Positions 7,603 through 14,645 of a stretch of 37,007 nucleotides of DNA are shown here, one piece after another (the first letter of the stretch is position 1; each line of letters starts with the position of its first letter). The stretch comes from a bacterium (lineage in GTDB: Bacteria > Bacteroidota > Bacteroidia > Bacteroidales > Bacteroidaceae). The notes below the pieces were generated by a model, which did not search any database, was not told the DNA's origin, and saw only the letters and a program-made list of their open reading frames with translations. The position numbers and the translations under genes are program-made. Location of the stretch: the NCBI GenBank assembly GCA_004562975.1, contig SFQP01000002.1:1-37007 (forward strand), given 5' to 3'.

Positions 7603-9498
7603 CTAAGCTTGGCATTCCGGTTTGAAATGCTTTTCTATATAATTAATGTATGCCTCGTTGACCCGTTTGTTGCCGCCGGGTGTGGGATAATGGCCGGAGA
7701 AGTACCAGTCGCCAGGCGAATGGGGGCAGGCTCTGTGCAGCCCTTCGAGGCTTTGGAATACGATGTGGATTTCCGTGTGAACCCCTTCGGGACGCAACAT
7801 CCGGGCCATCTTTTCCGAAATATCCTCGCTGGTGAAGGGTTCGTACACCTCGCGAACGTAGTTAATCACCTCCTCCTTCGGCAGCATTTCCTGTGCCTTG
7901 CATTTCTCGTAGATTTCCATCAGACGCGACTCCATGCCCCGATCGCGGTGCAGGGCGATGGCTGCCCTGAAAGCGATGAACTCGTCCATATTGGCCATGT
8001 CGATGCCGTAGTAGTCGGGGTAACGCACCTGCGGCGAGGAGCTGACCACGACGATGCGGCGAGGATGGAGGCGGTCCATGATGCGGATAATGCTTTCGCG
8101 CAGGGTGGTGCCGCGCACGATGCTGTCGTCAATCACCACGAGGTTGTCCACACCGGGACGCACGGAACCGTAGGTGATGTCGTAGACGTGGGCGGCGAGG
8201 TCGTTGCGCGAGTTGCCCTCGGCGATGAAGGTGCGCATCTTGATGTCTTTCCACGCCACTTTCTCCGAACGGATGCGGCGCGAAAGGATGCGCTCCAGGT
8301 TGTCGGGCGTGAGGTTGCCTCCGAGCTTCGCTATCTCGTCGACTTTCTGCGCGTTGAGGTATTCGTTGAAACCTTGGAGCATTCCGTAGTAGGCTGCCTC
8401 GGCGGTGTTGGGAATGTAGCCCAGCACGGTGTTGTCCACCTCGCCGCTCACGGCCTTGAGGATAGGCTCCACCAAGGAGCGGCCCAGCTCCTTGCGCTCG
8501 CGGTAGATGTCCATGTCGGAACCACGGCTGAAGTAGACGCGCTCAAAGGAGCAGGCGGCGTAGTTCTTGGCTTCAAGCACCTGCTCGGTGCGCATCCCAC
8601 CCTTCTGGTTCATGAAAAGTCCCTGTCCGGGCTGGAGTTCGTGGACAGTGTCGGCCTCCACGTCGAGCGCGGTCTGTATCACGGGGCGTTCGGAGGCCAC
8701 GACGAGAATCTCGTCGTCCTTGTACCAAAAGGCGGGACGTATGCCCCACGGGTCGCGCAGGGTGAAGAGCTCGCCCGAGCCTGTCACGCCGCAGAGCACG
8801 TAGCCGCCGTCCCACACAGGGGCGGACAGTTTCAGGACGTTGCACAGGTTGATGTGCTCTTCGATGTAGCGCGTGATGCCAGTGTTTTCCAGCCCCAGCC
8901 GCAGTGCCTCGGCGAAGCACCGCTCACTCTCACGGTCAAGGCGGTGTCCCAGCTGCTCGAGGAGGATGTACGTGTCAGACACCATGCGCGGATGCTGCCC
9001 TTTCACGGCTATCTCGTCGAAAATCTCCATGACGTTGGTCATGTTGAAATTAGCGCAGATGCAGAGGTTCTTGGCCCGCCAGTTGTTTCTCCTGAGAAAG
9101 GGATGGACATACGAAAGGCCACTCTTGCCGGTAGTGGAGTACCGGAGGTGGCCCATATATATTTCGCCCGCAAAGGGCACATGACGTGCGGCAAAATCCG
9201 CATCGTGCAGCTGTTCTTCCGAGAACCCTGCAAATTGCCGGTGTACGTTGCCGAAGATTTCCTGGATGGCACCGCCTCCCAGCCCGCGTTCGCGGAACAT
9301 GAATTCTTCGCCCGGCGCGGCTAGCATCTTCACGCAGGCCAGCCCCGCACCTTCCTGTCCTCGGTTGTGCTGCTTTTCCATCAGCAAGTACAGCTTGTTC
9401 AAGCCATACATCCATGTACCGTATTTTTTCTCGTAGTAGCTGAGCGGTTTGAGCAGGCGTACCATGGCGACGCCGCATTCATGTTTGAGAGGTTCCAT
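7603..9498 (-). CDS. purF: Amidophosphoribosyltransferase (long PurF-type)
   Basis: 631 aa, first step of purine synthesis (PRPP plus glutamine to phosphoribosylamine). ATG at 9498 gives MEPLKHECGVAM, so Cys8 would become the N-terminal nucleophile after removal of a seven-residue propeptide. Class II glutaminase motifs follow: HNRGQEGAG (44-52), HLRYSTTG (117-124), SDTYILL and DPWGIRPAF (249-257). The PRPP-binding loop is VVIDDSIVRGTT (454-465). It is longer than the usual 470-510 residues, with extra sequence between the two halves (about 375-420) and at the C-terminus. The oxyanion-loop NGN is NFN (150-152). An upstream extension to 9651 in the same frame is not credible because it crosses the promoter. 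Confidence 0.88.
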   Translation of the reverse strand: MEPLKHECGVAMVRLLKPLSYYEKKYGTWMYGLNKLYLLMEKQHNRGQEGAGLACVKMLAAPGEEFMFRERGLGGGAIQEIFGNVHRQFAGFSEEQLHDADFAARHVPFAGEIYMGHLRYSTTGKSGLSYVHPFLRRNNWRAKNLCICANFNMTNVMEIFDEIAVKGQHPRMVSDTYILLEQLGHRLDRESERCFAEALRLGLENTGITRYIEEHINLCNVLKLSAPVWDGGYVLCGVTGSGELFTLRDPWGIRPAFWYKDDEILVVASERPVIQTALDVEADTVHELQPGQGLFMNQKGGMRTEQVLEAKNYAACSFERVYFSRGSDMDIYRERKELGRSLVEPILKAVSGEVDNTVLGYIPNTAEAAYYGMLQGFNEYLNAQKVDEIAKLGGNLTPDNLERILSRRIRSEKVAWKDIKMRTFIAEGNSRNDLAAHVYDITYGSVRPGVDNLVVIDDSIVRGTTLRESIIRIMDRLHPRRIVVVSSSPQVRYPDYYGIDMANMDEFIAFRAAIALHRDRGMESRLMEIYEKCKAQEMLPKEEVINYVREVYEPFTSEDISEKMARMLRPEGVHTEIHIVFQSLEGLHRACPHSPGDWYFSGHYPTPGGNKRVNEAYINYIEKHFKPECQA

Positions 9499-9569
9499 TT
9501 GCAGTGTAAGAAATAAGGAGAGCGGCAGGCGCGACCGTCCTTGCCGAGCCGCAGCCTGAGTTCGCGAAG

Positions 9570-9577
9570 CAAAGTTA
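9570..9577 (-). promoter_or_regulatory. -7 element for purF-carA-carB
   Basis: Minus strand TAACTTTG fits TAnnTTTG. The predicted start lies about 68 nt upstream of the purF ATG at 9498. A clear TTTG at -33 is not seen; the upstream region is T-rich. Confidence 0.55.
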
Positions 9578-9803
9578 ATGCAAACGCGCCGCAAGAAAAA
9601 GGAAAAGATAAAAGAAATTCTGCAAAGTTTGAAATTCATTAACGCTTGCACACCACGAACATGGATTTAGGGACTTCAGGAAGCCCCTCGGAAAGCCGCC
9701 CGGCACAGCAGCAAAGGACCGCCGTTTACATCTTCTTTCACAAAAGGCCGACGACCGGTCGTTTTTAACGCGCCACCCGTATGGCGATTTCATTACAAAT
9801 CCC

Positions 9804-9811
9804 TACTTTTG
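9804..9811 (+). promoter_or_regulatory. Candidate -7 element upstream of the PLD-family gene
   Basis: Plus strand TACTTTTG fits TAnnTTTG. No convincing -33 TTTG is present at the usual spacing. If used, it gives the 10103 gene a leader of about 285 nt that includes the IS-end-like palindrome, a 40-codon ORF and a hairpin before the start codon. Confidence 0.45.
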
Positions 9812-9838
9812 CAGCATTCGGCACGGAGAAGCGGATTA

Positions 9839-9877
9839 AAGGGGTATTCCTTAAAACCTAATTTATGGAACACCCTT
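9839..9877. repeat. Palindromic pair of IS-end-like sequences
   Basis: The right half (9857-9877) is the reverse complement of 36911-36932 with about 20 of 22 positions alike. The left half (9839-9856, aaggggtattccttaaaa) resembles the same end in the opposite orientation. The two halves abut, as a scar of an excised or collapsed element might. The rest of the 604-bp gap between purF and the PLD gene holds two promoters, a small ORF and a hairpin. Confidence 0.45.
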
Positions 9878-9936
9878 GACAACTCCCCATTTTCTTCCAT
9901 TTTCCCTGCCCTTCTTCGACATAAGATTACCGACCA

Positions 9937-10059
9937 ATGAAGAAACCTTTATTTATAGCCAGCCCGTGCGCGACAGTATCGGCCACATTGCCGGAAACGG
10001 CGGCCCATGAGCCGGTGCAGCTCAACCTACAAGACCACCGGTCCTTATGGCCGGCCTAA
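9937..10059 (+). CDS. Possible 40-codon leader ORF (uncertain)
   Basis: ATG at 9937 opens a 40-aa reading frame beginning MKKPLFIASPC and ending RSLWPA-stop at 10057-10059. It lies between the candidate promoter at 9804 and the hairpin at 10069-10093 in front of the PLD-family gene. The start of the peptide is basic then hydrophobic, like a short or decayed signal sequence. No family is recognised. It could be a leader peptide, a relic, or chance. Confidence 0.25.
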   Translation: MKKPLFIASPCATVSATLPETAAHEPVQLNLQDHRSLWPA

Positions 10060-10068
10060 CAGCATCAC

Positions 10069-10093
10069 AGCTCCGGACTGACAGCCCGGAGCT
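10069..10093 (+). promoter_or_regulatory. Hairpin directly before the PLD-family start codon
   Basis: Arms agctccgg (10069-10076) and ccggagct (10086-10093) form a perfect 8-bp stem with a 9-nt loop, ending 9 nt before the ATG at 10103. No T-run follows, so control of translation initiation or RNA stability is as likely as termination. Confidence 0.45.
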
Positions 10094-10102
10094 TGTATAA
10101 GT

Positions 10103-11479
10103 ATGGAAATGATAAAAAACACCTTACTGTTATTCCTCTTGGGCTATCTGTTTTACCTACCTGCGCTGGCCGCAGGCTGCAAAGCACCCTCCGAGCGGTG
10201 CGATTCGGACATCGTAAACTATCTGCACGAAGAATTCGGAGTGAAATTCACGTCGAACAACCGCGTCACGGTGTTCAAAACGGGCCAGGAGAAGTTCGAT
10301 GACCTCTTTCCCGCCATCAGGGCGGCACGCAAAAGCATCCACCTGGAATACTTCAACTTCCGCAACGACTCCATCTCGAAAAGGCTCTTCACCCTGCTGG
10401 TTGAAAAAGCGGCTGAAGGGGTCGAAGTCAGGGCTTTGTTCGACGGTTTCGGCAACAGCTCGAACAACCGCCCGTTGCGCCCCGCCCACCTTGACAGTCT
10501 GAGGGCACGAGGGGTGGAAATCTATGAATACGACCGCGTGCGCTTTCCCTGGGTGAACCACGTGATGCACCGCGACCACCGCAAAATCGTGGTGATTGAC
10601 GGCGAAGTGGCCTACACGGGGGGCATGAACGTGGCGGACTATTACATCACGGGAAAACCGGAGTTCGGTGAATGGCGCGACCTGCACGTACGAGTGGAAG
10701 GCGACGCCGTGGGCAACCTGCAAAAGGTGTTCCTGGAGTTCTGGAACAATGTTACCGGACAGGACATCAAAGGACCGCAATATTATCCGGGCACACGCGA
10801 CGCACGGAAGAACTTCGGTATGCTGAAACAGGACACGACGGCCACGGCGGGACAGAAGACGGTGGGGGTGGTGAACCGCGACCCGTACGAAACGCCGCGC
10901 ATCATCCACGACACGTTTGTCCATGCCATCAACCACGCCGAAAAGCAAATCCTGATCATCAACCCTTACTTCACCCTGTGCCGGCACGTGAAACGGGCGT
11001 TGAAAAAGGCGGCCCGACGGGGGGTGGACGTGCAGGTGATGGTATCGGCCAAGAGTGACATTCCCATCACGCCGCGCATCGTGGAGTACAACGTACACAA
11101 ACTGATGAAGCAGGGAGTGGACGTTTACTTCTTCGAGGGCGGATTTCACCACAGCAAAATCATGATGGTGGACAGCCTGTACTCCTTCATCGGCTCGGCA
11201 AACCTGAACAGCCGGAGCCTGTCGTTCGACTACGAATGCAACTTGCTGGTGGCGGACGCTTGTACCACGCAGGAACTGAAAGAGATTTTCTGTCACGACC
11301 GCGACACACGGTGCTTCAAACTCACTCCAGAAATCTGGAAGCAATGGGGACGGTGGAAAAAGTTCAAGGGTTGGTTCTTCCATTTCCTCATGCCTTTTGT
11401 CAAATGCGACAAGAAGGAGGAGGCGGAGCCGGACCTTGAAAATTTCTACACACATCCGGACCCGTTGATGCGGGGATGA
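10103..11479 (+). CDS. Exported phospholipase D / cardiolipin synthase-like protein
   Basis: 458 aa. Two HKD motifs are complete: H159-R-K161...D166 in HRDHRKIVVIDG and H350-S-K352...D357 in HHSKIMMVDS, followed by IGSANLNSRS. This is the arrangement of bacterial cardiolipin synthases, which join two phosphatidylglycerol molecules or PG and PE. Instead of the two N-terminal membrane helices of typical Cls, it has one signal peptide (residues 1-24) ending in LAAGC, a possible lipobox with Cys26, so a lipoprotein or periplasmic form is likely. The C-terminal tail is basic then acidic. The acyltransferase gene follows after 66 bp on the same strand and may be co-transcribed. Cardiolipin synthesis versus other PLD activity is not settled by sequence. 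Confidence 0.85.
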   Translation: MEMIKNTLLLFLLGYLFYLPALAAGCKAPSERCDSDIVNYLHEEFGVKFTSNNRVTVFKTGQEKFDDLFPAIRAARKSIHLEYFNFRNDSISKRLFTLLVEKAAEGVEVRALFDGFGNSSNNRPLRPAHLDSLRARGVEIYEYDRVRFPWVNHVMHRDHRKIVVIDGEVAYTGGMNVADYYITGKPEFGEWRDLHVRVEGDAVGNLQKVFLEFWNNVTGQDIKGPQYYPGTRDARKNFGMLKQDTTATAGQKTVGVVNRDPYETPRIIHDTFVHAINHAEKQILIINPYFTLCRHVKRALKKAARRGVDVQVMVSAKSDIPITPRIVEYNVHKLMKQGVDVYFFEGGFHHSKIMMVDSLYSFIGSANLNSRSLSFDYECNLLVADACTTQELKEIFCHDRDTRCFKLTPEIWKQWGRWKKFKGWFFHFLMPFVKCDKKEEAEPDLENFYTHPDPLMRG

Positions 11480-11545
11480 TGCGAGACTGATACCCCACTG
11501 CCCCACCCCCTTGTTTCTCTCCCACGAAAAAACTTTTCCTACATC

Positions 11546-12796
11546 ATGCGCAACACGCAGTTTTCCATAGTCAAGGCCCTGGCCATCATGCTCGTGGTGC
11601 TCTCGCACGCGGGCATCAGCGGATGGCTGTTCAACTTTGTTTTCATTTTCCATGTGCCTGTGTTCTTCCTTTGCGCAGGCTATTTCTTCAACACGCGCTA
11701 CCTCGCGGACGAACATACCTTCGTGGTGCGCCGGCTGAAAGGGCTGTACCTGCCGTTCCTGCGCTGGAGCGTGTTTTTCCTGGTTGTCCATAACCTACTG
11801 TTCCACTGCGGATTGCTGAGCGAGCAGTTCGGCAATGCCGAAGGGGGCGTGACGCACCCCTTCACGCTCCATCAGTTCAGCCAACACCTGTGGAGCATCG
11901 TGGTGAACATGTCGGGCTACGACCAATTCCTGGGCGGCACGTTCTGGTTCTTCCGCGCCCTGCTCCTTTCGAGCCTGGCGTTCCTCGTGTTGTTCAAACT
12001 GCTGCAACGCTCGGAGATGTTCCGGGATTTCAAGCACACGGGATGGGCAGTGCTGGTGATCGGCTTGCTGCTGACCACGTGGAAGGTGGCCGACGGACTG
12101 GTGCTGACGGGGGTGGCGCAAGGGGGCTACCGCGAACTCATGGGCCTGAGCTTCATGGCGTGCGGCTTTCTCATCAAGGAATACGGCGTGGTGGAAAAAC
12201 TGACGTGGCGCGTGGCGGCTCCCGCCGCTGCCGTGCTGCTGCTGGCTTCGATATTTTTCCCCTCCAGCATGGCGTGGAACCCTTCGTTCGGTGAGTTCGC
12301 TTCGCTGCCCCTGCCTGCCGTGGCCGGCTTCCTGCTGCTGGTTTACCTGGCCGGCTTCGTTGACAAAAAGGAGGGTTTCATGAAACGCAGCCTGGTGTAT
12401 GTGGGTGAACGTACGCTGTACGTTTTCGCCTTCCACCTGCTGGCGTTCAAGGTGGTCAGTGCCATCAAGGTGGCCTGCTACGGTCTGCCGTGGGAGGCGG
12501 TGGGCAGCCACCCGATTGTCCACCAGCAGTCGGGCGGAGTGCTCTGGCCGGTGCTTTACCTGCTCTCCGGCTTGGGACTGCCGCTGCTCTGGATGGTGGG
12601 CTACCGGCGCGTGGCCGCGCACATCACGCTGACGGAACGCCAGCTCTGGGACTGGGGTATGCAGGCCGTGCAGTTTGTTTGCCGCATGGTGGTGCTCATC
12701 GGACGCGGCGTGGTGATGCTCCTGGTTCGCACGGCACGCGCCATCTGGCAAGGCATCAAAGACATCCTGGAAGCCTCGAGCACGAAAGACGAATAG
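11546..12796 (+). CDS. Acyltransferase family 3 membrane protein
   Basis: 416 aa, about ten hydrophobic segments. The N-terminus MRNTQFSIVKALAIMLVVLSHAG carries the conserved early His (H21) of OafA/fucose-acetylase type acyltransferases, followed by FHVPVFFLCAGYFF. Such proteins transfer acetyl or other acyl groups to extracytoplasmic sugars or peptidoglycan; the acceptor here is unknown. A cytoplasmic amphipathic tail (about 350-416) extends beyond the last helices. It lies 66 bp downstream of the PLD-family gene, suggesting a joint envelope-modification role (inference). A strong hairpin at 12943-12987 ends the unit. Confidence 0.85.
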   Translation: MRNTQFSIVKALAIMLVVLSHAGISGWLFNFVFIFHVPVFFLCAGYFFNTRYLADEHTFVVRRLKGLYLPFLRWSVFFLVVHNLLFHCGLLSEQFGNAEGGVTHPFTLHQFSQHLWSIVVNMSGYDQFLGGTFWFFRALLLSSLAFLVLFKLLQRSEMFRDFKHTGWAVLVIGLLLTTWKVADGLVLTGVAQGGYRELMGLSFMACGFLIKEYGVVEKLTWRVAAPAAAVLLLASIFFPSSMAWNPSFGEFASLPLPAVAGFLLLVYLAGFVDKKEGFMKRSLVYVGERTLYVFAFHLLAFKVVSAIKVACYGLPWEAVGSHPIVHQQSGGVLWPVLYLLSGLGLPLLWMVGYRRVAAHITLTERQLWDWGMQAVQFVCRMVVLIGRGVVMLLVRTARAIWQGIKDILEASSTKDE

Positions 12797-12942
12797 TGGC
12801 GGTCCGGCGGTAATTTGATGTATCGGCGGTACTGTTTCGGCGGCTCTCCCCATTGCCCCATTGCTGTCCCCGGCTATGTCCCTTTACGCCTATCCTGCTT
12901 TTTCATCTATCCTGCCCTTCCACTGAAGGAGATAACATAACG

Positions 12943-12987
12943 CCACCACCGGAGGAGTGCTGCTCTGAGCTGCTCCTCCGGTGGTGG
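12943..12987. terminator. Strong hairpin between convergent genes
   Basis: Arms ccaccaccggaggag (12943-12957) and its exact complement (12973-12987) form a 15-bp GC-rich stem with a 15-nt loop, midway between the convergent acyltransferase and DUF4827 genes. There is no long T-run on either side; a bidirectional terminator is the simplest reading. Confidence 0.65.
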
Positions 12988-13011
12988 TGGTGTTGATGGG
13001 AAAAAGGGTTT

Positions 13012-13707
13012 TCAACGCCCTTTGCTGTAAACGATTTCGTAGAAACAAGGATAGACATTGGCGGCGGCATTGGCCTGCCCCTGAGAACTGGGAACGATGA
13101 GCCGCACACGCGCCAACCGGGCATCGGGTGCATCAAGCCGCCCGATATGGATGAAGGTGAGAGGGATGAGCCAGCCAGAAGGAACGGCGGTGGAATTGTA
13201 GGACTGGTACATCACACCTTGGTCGCGGGTGAAGGTGGCGGAAAAACTTCCCAAGGTGTTGGTACACGACATGACATCGTAGTTCAACTCGTAGTAAGAG
13301 GGGAAATTGATGGTCTGGATGGTGTCGGTGGAGATGTTGTATTCCACGTGACGGGTGACGATGCGCATGGTCTCGCCATCGGCCAACTTGCTGCCCGTGC
13401 CTTTGTCTACAATCTGCATGTAGACTTTCTTCTGGTCGAAATAGACGTATTCGTTTTTGGAAACATCGGTGGTGCTGTCGTTCCGGTAAAATTCATTTTC
13501 GGAAATGACCTTGATGTTGCCGGGGATGTTAAGGATGTATTCTCCGGAGTCGTTGTCCTTTATCTGCACGCCCGAAGAAAGGAATGCCTTGATTTGTCTG
13601 TCCTCCCGCTTGCGCATATCTGCATAGGTTTCGTCATCATCGCACGAGGGGCATACTGCGGCCAAGGCCATCAGCAGCATAAAGGGTAAAAACAGCTTGG
13701 ATTTCAT
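13012..13707 (-). CDS. DUF4827 family lipoprotein
   Basis: 231 aa from ATG 13707 (MKSKLFLPFMLLMALAAVCPSCDDDE), a signal peptide followed by cysteines and an acidic run typical of Bacteroidetes lipoproteins. The body matches the DUF4827 pattern: ADMRKREDRQIKAFL, VISENEFYRNDSTTDVSKNEYVYF, VYMQIVDKGTGSKLADG and a C-terminal PSGWLIPLTFIHIGR; the middle recalls FKBP-type peptidyl-prolyl isomerases. Function is unknown. A longer reading from 13899 would run through the promoter and the rprY terminator hairpin, so it is rejected. It has its own -7 element at 13734-13741. Confidence 0.85.
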   Translation of the reverse strand: MKSKLFLPFMLLMALAAVCPSCDDDETYADMRKREDRQIKAFLSSGVQIKDNDSGEYILNIPGNIKVISENEFYRNDSTTDVSKNEYVYFDQKKVYMQIVDKGTGSKLADGETMRIVTRHVEYNISTDTIQTINFPSYYELNYDVMSCTNTLGSFSATFTRDQGVMYQSYNSTAVPSGWLIPLTFIHIGRLDAPDARLARVRLIVPSSQGQANAAANVYPCFYEIVYSKGR

Positions 13708-13733
13708 TATCGTTGTTTGTTTGTATTCGGGTG

Positions 13734-13741
13734 CAAAGATA
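13734..13741 (-). promoter_or_regulatory. -7 element of the DUF4827 gene
   Basis: Minus strand TATCTTTG fits TAnnTTTG, with a predicted start about 23 nt before the ATG at 13707. It supports the short start and shows the gene need not depend on rprXY transcription. Confidence 0.6.
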
Positions 13742-13815
13742 GCTTGAGGCAAGTGAAGAACGAAGAGCAAGGTCAAAAGATTTGCCATTCTTCTGCTCAA
13801 CCAGCCTGATTTGCC

Positions 13816-13872
13816 AAAAAAAATGGAATAAGAAGCAGCGATGCGCACATTGCATTCTGCACGCATCGCTGC
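13816..13872 (-). terminator. Terminator of rprX-rprY
   Basis: Perfect 11-bp stem on the minus strand (arms 13862-13872 and 13835-13845), then 11 nt, then eight T (13816-13823). It lies 51 nt after the rprY stop and upstream of the DUF4827 promoter. Confidence 0.75.
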
Positions 13873-13922
13873 CATAAGGTGTTCCGTGTTGTGCTTCACG
13901 CCGGAAGCTGTCGGGACGAGGG

Positions 13923-14633
13923 TTAAGCGTCAAAATCGGGGGTGATGAGCTTGTAGCCCTTGCCGTGGATGTTGATAATCTCTACCGACGGGTCGTCCTT
14001 CAGGTGCTTGCGCAACTTGGTGATGTAAACGTCCATCGAACGGGCGTTGAAATAATTGTCGTCAATCCAGATGGTTTTGAGGGCGAAGTCGCGCTGGAGG
14101 ATTTCGTTGGCATGGGCGCAGAGGAGGCTCAGCAGTTCGCTTTCCTTCGTGGTGAGCTTGGTCTGCATTTCGCCGCGCGAAAGGATTTGCTTCTGCGTGT
14201 CAAAGTTGAAAGAGCCGATTTTGTAATGTGTGCGGTGGCGGTTCTTCTTGCCACGCACGCGGCGCAGGATGGCTTCGATGCGGAAAGTGAGCTCTTCCAT
14301 GGAGAAGGGCTTCGTCAAGTAGTCATCAGCACCGATGCGGAAGCCTTCCAGGATGTCTTCCTTGAGGGTCTTGGCCGTGAGGAAGATGATGGGGGTGTCC
14401 TCATTGATTTGCCGGATGTCGCGTGCCAGGCTGAAACCGTCCTTCTTCGGCATCATGACATCGAGCACGCAGAGGTCGTACTTGTTCTGGGTGTAAGCCC
14501 GATAGCCGGCCTCGCCGTCAGGGCAGAGTTCGGTGTCGTAGCCTTTGGCCTGCAAGTATTCGCGGAGCAACATGCCCAGGTTTTCGTCATCTTCGCAAAG
14601 GAGGATCTTCATTTTTTCTTCAGGAGTAATCAT
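13923..14633 (-). CDS. rprY: Response regulator RprY (OmpR/PhoB type)
   Basis: 236 aa. The receiver domain (8-125) has the acidic pair in LLCEDDENLG, the phosphoacceptor Asp58 in CVLDVMMPKKDG, Thr/Lys switch residues in FLTAKT and TKPFS. The C-terminal winged helix (about 135-232) ends with YITKLRKHLKDDPSVEIINIHGKGYKL split across the recognition wing. It closely matches the RprY regulator described in Bacteroides fragilis. It follows rprX by 12 bp, so the pair is one transcript ended by the hairpin at 13816-13872. ATG 14612 (MKILL) is an alternative start. Confidence 0.93.
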   Translation of the reverse strand: MITPEEKMKILLCEDDENLGMLLREYLQAKGYDTELCPDGEAGYRAYTQNKYDLCVLDVMMPKKDGFSLARDIRQINEDTPIIFLTAKTLKEDILEGFRIGADDYLTKPFSMEELTFRIEAILRRVRGKKNRHRTHYKIGSFNFDTQKQILSRGEMQTKLTTKESELLSLLCAHANEILQRDFALKTIWIDDNYFNARSMDVYITKLRKHLKDDPSVEIINIHGKGYKLITPDFDA

Positions 14634-14645
14634 AGCGGTAGGTAT

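Noticed and set aside
9575..9793. 72-codon open frame upstream of purF
   Set aside because: It overlaps the purF promoter, has no family features and is probably chance.
10157..11791. 544-codon open frame opposite the PLD-family gene
   Set aside because: His/Val-rich shadow frame that spans the boundary of two genes; the plus-strand PLD gene has both HKD motifs.
13708..13899. Longer start for the DUF4827 gene
   Set aside because: It would include the -7 element and the rprXY terminator and would bury the lipoprotein signal peptide.
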